64,000 bases of DNA from Smittia aterrima. Lineage: Eukaryota > Arthropoda > Insecta > Diptera > Chironomidae. Both the position numbers and the translations under genes were made by a program. Below the pieces are notes generated by a model that saw only the letters and a program-made list of their open reading frames with translations, was not told the DNA's origin and made no database searches. Where the stretch lies: assembly GCA_033063855.1 (NCBI GenBank), contig CP093830.1, positions 20,088,854 through 20,152,853 on the forward strand, written 5' to 3'. Positions 9,429 to 20,000 of this stretch are shown in pieces; position 1 is the first letter of the stretch, and each line of letters begins with the position of its first letter.

Positions 9429-10577
9429 ATGAATATCAATTGCTGGTTCGACATTAAAAATGAGAATCCCAGAGTCTATACTTGTTTCGTAGATGATGCA
9501 ATCATAAACGAGAAGGATCATGTGATTAGTGCATTTAAAGGAAATCGACATCATTTAAGAAAAAATCACAAAGACGTTCAATGCCTTCAATTTCAAAATA
9601 AAAGTGTTGTAAATCATTTTCCGAGAGGACTCTTCAATCATTTTCCTAATCTTGTTTACTTGGCTATAATTAGTGGTGGCCTCAAGGAAATAACAAAAAA
9701 AGATTTGGAAGGACTCGAGAATCTTGTTGGTCTTTATATTGAAAATAGTGAAATTACATCATTGCCAGATGATTTGTTCACTAATATGCCAATGTTACGA
9801 CATATTTCATTCAGCTGCAATAAAATCGAATTTGCTACTTCAGAATTTTTAAGACCTCTGCTTGGACGACAAAATGTAGGAGTGGATCTTTGCACAAACA
9901 AAAGTATTAATGCTAGGTTTTGCCAAGGAAAACCAAATTGCCTAAATTCTCTTCAAGAACTGATGAGATTGATTGACAAGAAGTGCACCAAACCAACTCT
10001 GTCTACTGTTCCTGATCCCGTGAACTTTAATCCAAAAATCAAAGAAATTTGGCAAACTGGAAAATTATCTGATCTCACCATTATCGCTGGCGAAAAGGAA
10101 TTCAAAGTTCACAAAACAATTTTGGGGATTCAAAGCGAAATGTTCGCTCAAATCTTTGAAGATCAAAGCGAGGCAACCGAAATAAAAATTCCAGACTTCA
10201 GTGCAAAAGCTGTTGAGGCTTTGCTAAAGTTCATTTACTTAAACGAAGTCACAGAAGATGAAAACCTTAAGGAAAACTTCGAAATCGCCGTGAAATTCAA
10301 AGTCGAAGACATGAAATCTTCGTACGAGAAAATTATTTACAATCAACTCAACGATTTGAATGCTTTGGATATTTTCTTGTTCGCCCATCGATATTCTTCT
10401 CAACTACTAAAGAGAACAGCATTTAATATCATTTCCAATCGTCAAGCTGCTAGAAACATTCCTGTCGAACTACCTGAACATTTGATGGAAGATCCCGAAA
10501 AATTGTCGAAGTTGATTGAACACCTAGAAGCTTGTGGAAATTTTTTACTAAACTGCAAAAAGCCAAGGCTGAACTAA
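9429..10577 (+). CDS. LRR-BTB protein, copy 3 (382 aa)
   Basis: A single-exon, full-length copy that starts MNINCWFDIK where the sisters have MEINC. The LRR region (FPNLVYLAIISGGLKEITKK, LVGLYIENSEITSLPDDLF) and SPOP-like BTB (LSDLTIIAGEKEFKVHKTIL, QSEMFAQIFEDQSEATEIKI) are intact, followed by the BACK-like tail ending CKKPRLN. The protein is mosaic. The 5' flank and LRR half are closest to copy 5, with AIINEKDHVISAFKGNRHHL shared. The BTB half is closest to copy 4, with QSEATEIKIPDFSAKAVEAL shared. This points to gene conversion or unequal crossing-over. AATAAA lies at 10598. A role as Cullin-3 adaptor is inferred from the BTB type only. Confidence 0.88.
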   Translation: MNINCWFDIKNENPRVYTCFVDDAIINEKDHVISAFKGNRHHLRKNHKDVQCLQFQNKSVVNHFPRGLFNHFPNLVYLAIISGGLKEITKKDLEGLENLVGLYIENSEITSLPDDLFTNMPMLRHISFSCNKIEFATSEFLRPLLGRQNVGVDLCTNKSINARFCQGKPNCLNSLQELMRLIDKKCTKPTLSTVPDPVNFNPKIKEIWQTGKLSDLTIIAGEKEFKVHKTILGIQSEMFAQIFEDQSEATEIKIPDFSAKAVEALLKFIYLNEVTEDENLKENFEIAVKFKVEDMKSSYEKIIYNQLNDLNALDIFLFAHRYSSQLLKRTAFNIISNRQAARNIPVELPEHLMEDPEKLSKLIEHLEACGNFLLNCKKPRLN

Positions 10578-10983
10578 TAAAATTTTGTTAAATTTAAAAT
10601 AAAATTGTTTTTACTTATTCAAGTCTGTTTTTTTATTTTCTTAAAATCCAACTTCAACGTCACTAAACTTCTTTGTCTTTTTGAATCACCTTTCTCGCTG
10701 CTTTCATTATTGTTTCAGAGAAATTTTTAAGAAAATTTTTTTTCATCCGTTGGAGACAAAATTTCATTAATATTTTATTGCGATATTGTTTCATCCTTCT
10801 CAAATATTTATTACCTGTAAAGAGGAAAATATAATTGAATTCTTTCTTAGTATTGTTTCTCTTTTACTTTCTGCATCTTACTCGTGATGCAGGTAATCAG
10901 TTTTGTAAATGAGTCATGAAAAAGGAACAATACGAGTCATATTTTTCTCGAATCGGTTACTTAAAAATCAGCTGCAAATTGAA

Positions 10984-11034
10984 ACGAATCGCATTTACCA
11001 CCAACAAACCTATACATTCTTAAAAAAATTCAGT
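10984..11034 (+). promoter_or_regulatory. Core promoter of LRR-BTB copy 4
   Basis: ACGAATCGCATTTACCACC begins at 10984, TATACA lies at 11011-11016, and the initiator TTCAGTTC has its A at 11032. Box-to-start spacing is only 21 bp, shorter than in the sister copies. Confidence 0.55.
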
Positions 11035-11133
11035 TCTCGACAGATTTTCAAAGATCAAGGCTGCAAGCTTAAAGAAAATAAAAATTAAAACAAACGTCGC
11101 TAGAAAAAATAGAAAAATTGAATTTAGTGTGAT

Positions 11134-12282
11134 ATGGAGATCAATTGCTGGTTTAACACTGCAACTCGTTATCGGAAAGTTTACACGTGCTTCGTAGATG
11201 ATGTAACCATCGACAAGAAGGATCATGTGATCGGTGTTTTTAAAGGAAATAACCACCTCTTAAGAAAAAATCACAAAGACGTTCAATTCATTCAATTTCA
11301 ACAGAAAAGTGTTGTAAAATATTTACCGAATGGACTCTTCAATCATTTTCATAATCTTGCTTACTTGGCTATAATTAGTGGAAGCATCAAGAAAATTTGC
11401 AAGAACGATTTGAAAGGATTCGAGAATCTAATTGGTCTTTATATTGAAAATAGTGAAATAACGTCACTGCCAGATGATTTGTTAACTAAAATGCCAAAGT
11501 TACAAGAAGTTTCATTCAGAGACAATAAAATCGAATTCGCTTCTTCTGAATTTATAAGACCTTTGGTTGGACGTCATGCTGTAAAAGTCGCACTTGCAAA
11601 CAATAAAAGCATCGACGCTAACTTCTGGCCAGGAGATAGCACTTCTGTGTGCACTCTCTATGGGCTAATGAGATTAATCGATAAGAAATGCAGCAAACCA
11701 GCTTTGCCTATTGCTCCGGATCCCGTGAACTTCAACCCAAAAATCAAAGAAATGTGGCAAACAGGAAAATTATCTGATCTCACCATTATCGCTGGCGAAA
11801 AGGAGTTCAAAGTTCACAAAACAATTTTGGGGATGCAAAGCGAAATGTTCGCTCAAATCTTTGAAGATCAAAGCGAGGCAACCGAAATAAAAATACCAGA
11901 CTTCAGTGCAAAGGCTGTTGAGGCTTTACTAAAGTTCATTTACTTAAACGAAGTCACAGAAGATGAAAACCTTAAGGAGAACTTCGAAATTGCCGTGAAA
12001 TTCAAAGTCGATGACATGAAATCTTCGTACGAGAAAATTATTTACAATCAACTCAACGATTTGAATGCTTTGGATATTTTCTTGTTCGCTCATCGATATT
12101 CTTCTCAACTGCTAAAGAATAAAGCATTTCATCTCATTTCCAATCGTCAAGCTGCTAGAAACATTCCTGTCGAACTACCTGAACATTTGATGGAAGATCC
12201 CGAAAAATTGAAGAAGTTGATTGAACACCAAGAAGCTTGCAGAGAAATTTTATTAGATTGCAAAAGTCCAAAACTAAACTAA
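11134..12282 (+). CDS. LRR-BTB protein, copy 4 (382 aa)
   Basis: Intact single-exon gene starting MEINCWFNTA. LRR residues are about 65-165, BTB about 211-312 (GKLSDLTIIAGEKEFKVHKT, QIFEDQSEATEIKI), and the helical tail ends CKSPKLN. The BTB half is nearly identical to copy 3, while the LRR half is the most different of the array (HAVKVALANNKSIDANF, STSVCTLYGLM). Most variation therefore sits on the presumed recognition domain, as expected if the LRRs bind different partners. AATAAA lies at 12319. The protein should be cytosolic or nuclear, since no signal peptide or membrane segment is present. Confidence 0.88.
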   Translation: MEINCWFNTATRYRKVYTCFVDDVTIDKKDHVIGVFKGNNHLLRKNHKDVQFIQFQQKSVVKYLPNGLFNHFHNLAYLAIISGSIKKICKNDLKGFENLIGLYIENSEITSLPDDLLTKMPKLQEVSFRDNKIEFASSEFIRPLVGRHAVKVALANNKSIDANFWPGDSTSVCTLYGLMRLIDKKCSKPALPIAPDPVNFNPKIKEMWQTGKLSDLTIIAGEKEFKVHKTILGMQSEMFAQIFEDQSEATEIKIPDFSAKAVEALLKFIYLNEVTEDENLKENFEIAVKFKVDDMKSSYEKIIYNQLNDLNALDIFLFAHRYSSQLLKNKAFHLISNRQAARNIPVELPEHLMEDPEKLKKLIEHQEACREILLDCKSPKLN

Positions 12283-12657
12283 ATTTGAATTATGATAAAT
12301 GCATTATTTACAAAGTTTAATAAAAATTATTTTCACGTAATCATTTCTGTTTTTATATTTGTTAACAACCTCGTGAAGAAAATTCTTGGTCTTATTGAAT
12401 CAGCTTCTGACATTAAAAATATTAAACCTGTGGGAAAGGATCCTACTTAAACATTTTACGAGAAGTTTCGCATTAGAGAAGTTTCTAAATATTCTTTGTC
12501 ATCCGTTGAGGACAATCTTTAATTAATATTTTATTGCGATATTGTTTCATCCCTCAAATATTTATTACCTGTAAAGTAAGGATGAAAACACCTTCGAGAC
12601 TTAAATTATTTCTTCATACCTGTTGGCGATTCTGCTTCGACACTAAAAATTACAAGA

Positions 12658-12713
12658 GCGAATCGCATTTACCACCAACAATTCATACATGCACAAAAAA
12701 TATTTTTTTCAGT
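12658..12713 (+). promoter_or_regulatory. Core promoter of LRR-BTB copy 5
   Basis: GCGAATCGCATTTACCACC begins at 12658, a weak CATACA box lies at 12684-12689, and the initiator TTCAGTTC has its A at 12711 (spacing 27). The 60 bp after the initiator are almost identical to those of copy 3. Confidence 0.6.
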
Positions 12714-12775
12714 TCTTGACAGATTTTCGAAGCTTAAGGTTCTCAAGATAAGAAAAAAATTAAATTCAGTGAGAT

Positions 12776-13924
12776 ATGGAGATCAATTGCTGGTTCGACA
12801 TTATAAATGAATATCCCAACGTCTACACGTGTTATGTAGATGAAGCAATCATAAACGAGAAGGATCATGTGATTAGTGCATTTAAAGGAAATCGCCATCA
12901 TTTGAGAAAAAATCACAAAGACGTTCAATGCGTTCAATTTCAACATAACAGCGTTGTAAATCATTTTCCGAGAGGACTCTTCAATCATTTTCCTAATCTT
13001 GTTCACTTGGCTATAATTAGTGGTGGCCTCAAGGAAATAACAAAAAATGATTTGGAGGGGCTCGGAGGACTTGTTAGTTTTTGTGTTCAAAATAGTGAAC
13101 TTACATCATTGCCAGATGATTTGTTCACTAATATGCCAAATTTACGACACATTTCGTTAAGAAACAACAAAATCGAATTTGCTTCTTCAGAATTTTTAAG
13201 ACCTCTGCTTGGACGACAAAATGTAGTAGTGGATCTTTGCTACAACAAAAGCATCAATGCTTGGTTTAGTCAAGGACAAGAAGGATCGTTAATTTCTCTT
13301 CGAGAGCTGATGAGTATAATCGACAAGACATGCAGCAAACCAACTCTGTCTACTATTCCTGATCCCGGGAACTTCAATCCAAAAATCAAAGATATGTGGC
13401 AAACTGGAAAATTATCTGATCTCGCCATTATCGCTGGCAAAAAGGAATTCAAAGTTCACAAAACAATTTTGGGAATGCACAGTCCAATGTTCGCTCAAAT
13501 CTTTGAAGACCAGAAGGAGGCAACCGAAATAAAAATTCCAGACTTCAGTGCAAAATCTGTTGAGGCTTTACTAAAATTCATTTACTTAAACGAAGTCACA
13601 GAAGATGAAAACCTTAAGGAGAACTTCGAAATTGCCGTAAATTTCAAAGTCGAAGACATGAAATCGTTGTACGAGAAAATTATTTACAATCAGCTCAACG
13701 ATTTGAATGCTTTGGATATTTTCATGTTCGCTCATCGATATTCATCTCCATTGTTGAAGAAGAAGGCATTTCATCTCATTTCCAAACAGGAAGCTGCCAC
13801 AAAAACTCCTGATGAATTACCTGATCATCTAATGGAAGATCCCGAAAAATTGAAGAAGTTGATTGAACACCGAGAAGCTTACAAAGAAGTTTTATTAAAC
13901 TGCAAAAGGCCAAGACTAAACTAA
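12776..13924 (+). CDS. LRR-BTB protein, copy 5 (382 aa)
   Basis: Last intact gene of the array, one exon, starting MEINCWFDII. The LRR half matches copy 3 closely (NEKDHVISAFKGNRHHLRKN). The BTB has private changes: ILGMHSPMFAQIFEDQKEAT instead of QSEMF, NFKVEDMKSLYE, and HRYSSPLLKKKAF. The 3' flank resembles that of copy 2, including the CACGTG-containing block. AATAAA lies at 13962. The function is inferred as for the other copies: an SPOP-like BTB for self-association and Cullin-3 contact, with the LRR as the likely recognition surface. Confidence 0.88.
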   Translation: MEINCWFDIINEYPNVYTCYVDEAIINEKDHVISAFKGNRHHLRKNHKDVQCVQFQHNSVVNHFPRGLFNHFPNLVHLAIISGGLKEITKNDLEGLGGLVSFCVQNSELTSLPDDLFTNMPNLRHISLRNNKIEFASSEFLRPLLGRQNVVVDLCYNKSINAWFSQGQEGSLISLRELMSIIDKTCSKPTLSTIPDPGNFNPKIKDMWQTGKLSDLAIIAGKKEFKVHKTILGMHSPMFAQIFEDQKEATEIKIPDFSAKSVEALLKFIYLNEVTEDENLKENFEIAVNFKVEDMKSLYEKIIYNQLNDLNALDIFMFAHRYSSPLLKKKAFHLISKQEAATKTPDELPDHLMEDPEKLKKLIEHREAYKEVLLNCKRPRLN

Positions 13925-14084
13925 ATTTGAATTTTGATAAATGTATTTTCTAAAAAATTAAAATAAAACTTTCATTCTCATTTAGACAATTCTGTTTTTT
14001 TTTTATTTTCTTAAACTCCAACTTCCACGTGACTAAATTTCTTTGTCTTATTGAATCACCTTCCCCGCTTCTTTCTTCAACTCG

Positions 14085-17000
14085 CAATCACAAAAAAAAA
14101 GGGTTTCACAAACAGCCAACTTTTTAATTTCCAACTTCTTTCATTCGCGCTGTGTTATCAAATATTTGTGTACATTTCAACCCTCGCGCGAAATCCTAAA
14201 CAAATTTTCAATCCTTGTTCTCCTCTGCGGAGATAAAAAAAAATATTGTCGTCGATTTTATTCTGCCTTGAAGCAACAAATAAATGCGACAAGAAAGAGT
14301 TGAAGTCGTGTCAGAGAGACAGAAAGTTTATGTTGCCATAAAATTTTATAATTATTGCGTAACGAGAGAAACGAGCGCAAACAAAAAGTCAAAAAGTTTA
14401 ATTTTCTTCTCCGCATCTCAACCGAATCTCAAATATTTCGAGATATCTCAAGAATCCGCACAACTCTAAAAGGAGTTTATTTTATTTATTTTTATGTTTA
14501 CGACTCTCAACTCTTAATCGCTGATGTTATGCATCGTTTGCCTGTAATCCGGAGCGAGCATCCACACTCGAATTTGCTTTAGAAAATCCCGAGAATAATT
14601 TGCTGTTAACCCTTTCTGAGCTCTTGAGAGCTTTGCTGTTTAAACACTTGACACTTGTGAGTTGTCAATCGATTTAAAGTCATTTTAAGATCATGAAATA
14701 TCTTGAGAGGCTTCTTTTGAATCATTCAGAGTGACGAAGAGTCGACTGCAAAATAAAAGTAAATCGAGGAGTTTCCTGTGAAATTCTTTAGTCGTGAATG
14801 GTCTGCAAGTAAAAAGAGTTCATAACATTTAACTGCTAGGAAATTTATTTTCTTCATTAGTTTTTTAATTCAAGTTTTCACGTTGAGTTATTGAATCGTC
14901 GAAATAAAAAGAAAGAGTTTGACAGGAAAATTCTTTCATGTCTCAGTGAAACGATTCAAATAAAAATTCCTTCAAACTTAGTTTAAGAAAAAACTTGAGA
15001 GGTTGATTATCTGCAATTCATTCCTCGTACAGCTTGAGATAATAACAAATCGTATCATTAACAGCTTCAAAGTTTGACAATGTCTAATAAAATGTAAACA
15101 TCTTGTAATTTCACCCCAAACCTGAGCTCGTTGCAACACCAAAATTAAATTACACGAGAAAACACGAAACAACAAAATTCGCGCCGAAAAGAAGCGAAAT
15201 TAAAAGTGCGTGGGAGGAAAGCAAGCGTGAAGCGCGTCGCGATGTATAATTAAACAACACCCTTGTGAATAATTTTAAAGTCGTTAAGTTTTATGTCGAA
15301 AAGTATTAAATTCCACTTTTTCCTTTTGTTTTCTGATGAGGGTGGCGGGGAAATTTTTCTTGTCTTACAAAATCTTAATCGGTTTTGCTTATTGCTGAAG
15401 TTTTGAGTTTCATTTTCAACTGTTTACTTACTTTGTGGAAGAAAGTGATGGAGCAAAGAGAATTTGAGTCTTTCGGGAGACTCGTCACGTTAGTTTCACT
15501 CGATCTAATTTTCGATCAAAAGGAATTTATGAATGTTCCCCAACTAACTCGCCGCTTAATGTTTTGAATTAATTAAGATTCTCAATTTTTGATTCGTTAA
15601 TCGGCTAATTTTCCAACAAATCGCTTCTGTAATTATTTGCTTTGATATTCTCAGAGGAAGAAGAAGAATCATTGGAATGTATAACAACACAGTCGTCGGC
15701 TTTATTTTGACAAGATTATGCGTTGTCCCTTGTCGTCGAAGGCAGTGAAAATCCTTAAAAATAATCCCTTGAAAAATGTTGAGGATTTTCCACCCACAAA
15801 GCGATTTCCATCGTCCGACTTTACCTGAACTTTGCAGGAGAAAGGATCCAAACCGCCAATTATTATCTCGACCGATTACGGACTCCCATGGATATCTACA
15901 AAGCTTCAGCTTCGTGTTACAGCATAATCAAGTTTGCTATAATTTAATTTTCCCATTTTTACTGGCGATTTGCGCAAAAATTCTGTCCTGGGATTTCAAC
16001 AGATTTCTGTTTAAGGTGAGGGAGGAAAATCGGATGAAAATACCACAAAACCATTTAGAAAAGAAGGAGAGAAAAATGAGTGTAAGATTAAGCGTTAACA
16101 ACACAACAATTGGTCGGAATGCGATAACCATTGAGAGAAGCGCCGTTGAGTATTAAAGCGATTAGTCGAGGAAGATTATGTGCGGACACACTCAGGAGAG
16201 ATTGAAGAATTTTCTGCATCGATTTTCATCTTGTCAACACAGTCGAAAGCTGTTGCGGTTTTACCTTTTCCAAATCATCAATTCGTTCAGACGCAACTCG
16301 ACTGTTGTGACTGCTCTTGCCTTTACTCAACCCAAAGCTATCTTCTTCATCTAATTAACTTTTTGTATGACAATAAACAATTAATGTTCCATAACTTTCA
16401 TTAATCCCAGAGCAGAGATTAAAGTCCCAGTTTTGCCTTTTTCAGCATGAGGGTTTCCACTCTCGACATCTCGATAACAAGCGACAAGCTTTAACATGGA
16501 TTTATCAAAGATTCCTTGGCCAATTAAATGCGAACCTGAAAAGGGTTTCCTCGGTGCTTTGTATGTGGGTTTGCATCCTCTCCTCGTTGATTTCTTGATT
16601 GCTAACATTTCCACTGATGATTGCCAGTAACATCTTGTCAATTTAAGCGAACAGACTTTTGTGATTCAACTGGAATCTGTTGTTTCATTATTTAATAACT
16701 TTTTGAGAGAAATAATTATTTCTTGAGTAGATGACGTCGTCATCAGTCGCAAATGTTTTAAGGGAAAAGGATTTAATTGGTCTCGTTTAATGATTCAATC
16801 GTTAAATTTGAGAAGTAAGTTTTTGGGTTTGAAAACATGAAGACACGTGAGCTTTGATTAAACCGAAACATCCGCAACTTTAAAAAAAACTTTTCTAACT
16901 TTCTCCTGATCAATGACAGAGTGTGCCATAAATTGCCAGAGAACTCCGCGACAAAGCAGAAAATCGTGAAACTTTTCCCCTTGAACAAACGTCTCTTTAA

Positions 17001-20000
17001 CTCGGTCACAAAATTTAATAAAAAAGTTTTCCTCCGTTGATCCCTTGAAATTTATTTCTGTTCAAAACTTTTCTTCTGAGAAGAAATCGTTAAAGAAGGG
17101 AAATCAAACCTCGAACATTGTATCAAACGATATTTCGAATTTGCACAATCGAAACTTTTTTATTTCAACATGAATCGGAGATATGAATGTTGATTCTTCT
17201 CTTTCTGATGCTATCGCGTTTCACACATGTTACCCACGAACTCAAGGCCGTCGATTGAAAGAGGACGAATCTTCTGATGAAAATCGTGAACATGTTTCAT
17301 GATTGACAAACTCAATCCGCTCCTGATTCTCCTCAGTTCTCATAAAACGAGACTCAATTATGTGGAAATAATTTTTGATTCCGATAAACAAATAAATGCG
17401 AAGCTTTGTATCACTGCCGGGGAAAAAAATCAATTTGATGATGTTTGCTGAAAAAAAAACAAAATATTTTTTGTCAAGAAATGATAAAAACTGACTATCG
17501 ACCATCTGCGTGGAACAAAAACGAGTAAATTGACCTGAAATCAATTTTGCAATCATGAAATTTCATTAAACAACGAGGGGGACATTTAGTGGATCATGTT
17601 GAGGTGAATTTGCTTAATAAAAATTTAATCCTTTCTCGGACAAAAAAAATTCCGCGACAAAAAATATTTTTCGCAGTTTATTTCAATAAACACCAAAGCT
17701 GTCGTCGCTGCTTAAATTCCTCCACAACGAATGTTGGAAATATCAATATCAACCTATCTCGTTGATTCTTTTCCCGCACTTTATCTTCTCGGTCAGTTTG
17801 AATGTTTCATTAACTCTCTCTTTCCCTTGAGCTCGAAACATTTTCATCTCGACCGTTCAGCCGTCACGTAACCCTTCGCATGCTTTGGTAGAAGGAAATC
17901 ACTTCCCTCGTAACTCATTTCCACATGATCTGCGTCACGTAACATTCCAACGGCACCTTTCATCGACGATACATGTTTGCAAATCATCGGATCCTCTTCC
18001 ATCGATAAAATTGCTGTTGATGTTTCATGTGGAAGCCGCAAAAATTGGGTTTGCTTTAGCTGCTTTCAATACGAAGGGAGAAGGGGATGTTGAGATTTTT
18101 TTGCTGCTGCTTATCTGTCCATCCATCTTTCGATTCATCTGATTGCTTGTTGTTTTTTCTAACAAAAACTTTTACGGCGAAAATTTAAATTCTCCTTTTG
18201 GCGATGGCGAAAGCAAACAAGCCTCAACCCCATCGAGCGGGATTGTGGAAAAATATCGATTAAATTTACACTTAAGACAGAAGGAAAACATTTTTACAAC
18301 GGCAATCGATTGCTTTAACAGCCGGGAAGATTCCGTATTTTATAATCGAGAAGGCGGAACGGGTGAGGAGTGCGAGCGAGCGAAGGAAGGAAAATGAAGA
18401 TGATCGTGAACGTTTATTTTCCAAACGACGAGTCAAAAGTGGCTCTAGAGACATCGAGTGAAAGGAAAAGGCTAAGCTGCTCCCCTTCGTCCTCGCCTGA
18501 ATGAGAATTCAAGGCTTTTCCGTCTCGTGATCGTTGTGGCATGTAAATGGCAATGAAAATCTCCGACTTTCTTTTTTCTTCTTCCACAAAAACATTTCAA
18601 AATATTGCATATCACTGATTACAGTCGCTGTCTGGTCTCGCCTCTTTGCCACACTCTCGCCTTCTTTCACAATTGCTCGAGCATTTACTGCGAAACTTTT
18701 TATTTGAATTCATTCATGAGGAAAATGAAAAACGAAGAAAAAGAAATAAAAAGTCTTAAAGAAAATTTATAAAACAATGGGGAGGATGATTCTCTCGATT
18801 TCTTTTCTTCTTTTGTTTTAAATATTTTAGCTGAAGATATATTGGAAAGTTTTGAAATGGAATGTTTGAGTTAATTATTGGTTTAATAATAAAAACAGTT
18901 ACTTTGAGTCTTTAAGTCTTTTTATTCTATTTTAAGACTTTCCTTGGATAAACAGATTCATCCAATAGGCAAATCAACATCTTGAATCTCCACAAAATGA
19001 AGAAAGAAGAGCAAACAGCAAAGAAGACAAAACAAAAAAAATCCTCCGGAGTAAGTGAACTGTAGTGAAATTATCTTTTACTGTCGCTTTGCAAATCCTT
19101 CGATTCCGCTGGTAAAAAATGCGAAATTTGAAACAATGGCAATGATCAAATATTAATTTATGGTTGACATATTTATATTTATTCTTTTCTTTTCTTTCGC
19201 CCACGCCACAACTTTTTTCTTTCTGCTGACTTTGAATGTCTTCATCGTCGAACCCTAAAAAGAAGAAGACGAAAAAGTTTTTCTTTGCTCGAAGTGCAAA
19301 TTATTTAGGGTTTCGACTCTTCTCGTGTCGGGGGTGAGTTCAATCCTGCTCGGTGATTTTTCATTGTCGTTTAAGAAAGAAAATATTTTTTCATCTCTCG
19401 CAAATCCAACTTCATTAATATGCTTGAATTCACTTCCGATACCTTCCAATAATTCACATATTGAATGTCTTCAGGAAGGGTGACAGTTTGCTCTCCCCTC
19501 GACTCAACTTTACCTCATCATTTGACTAATTCCTCCTTTTCTTTATCATTTATTTTGTTTTTCTTCTGGATTGCGTCAATTTTTTCATTTCGAATCTTAA
19601 TTCCTCCCTCGCTCTCTCGAATCCACCCAAGAGCATCCCCCTTCGCCGTCCTTATCGTTTATGTAAAGCGTGTATTGTTCTCTTTGCCACTGTCAACTCG
19701 CAAAGTATCTTAATTTCATTCTTCTTCATTTCCAATATTCGTCCCCAAATGAACTTCACCTTCTTCACGAACACACAAACAAACATCTTCATTCGTTATT
19801 CATTTTTTCGGTTAGATTGTTTTTTCTTTGGAGGCGATAGATTGGAGGGTGTCGTCGTTGGAATAAAAAAATGTTTATAGTGAACAACAAGGTGGAAGAG
19901 AATCGTGACGAACAATCGGCATCTTAAGTAGAAATAAGGTGGCAATCAGAATAAAGAAATTAAAGGCGGTTGAGGGAGCGAGAGATGTCGATTCCCTCCA

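Larger units (their letters stand above)
5041..14084 (+). repeat. Tandem segmental array of LRR-BTB units (5 copies)
   Basis: Five direct units of about 1.5-1.8 kb share promoter, coding region and 3' flank. Their starts are 6102, 7626, 9429, 11134 and 12776. Shared non-coding blocks include the sequence around GCGAATCGCATTT before each gene and CTTCATACCTGTTGGCGATT before copies 2, 3 and 5. A 3' block with ACTTCCACGTGACTAAATTT follows copies 2 and 5, and CTTACTCGTGATGCAGGTAA follows copies 2 and 3. Homology of the last 3' flank ends near 14084, where unique sequence resumes. Confidence 0.85.
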
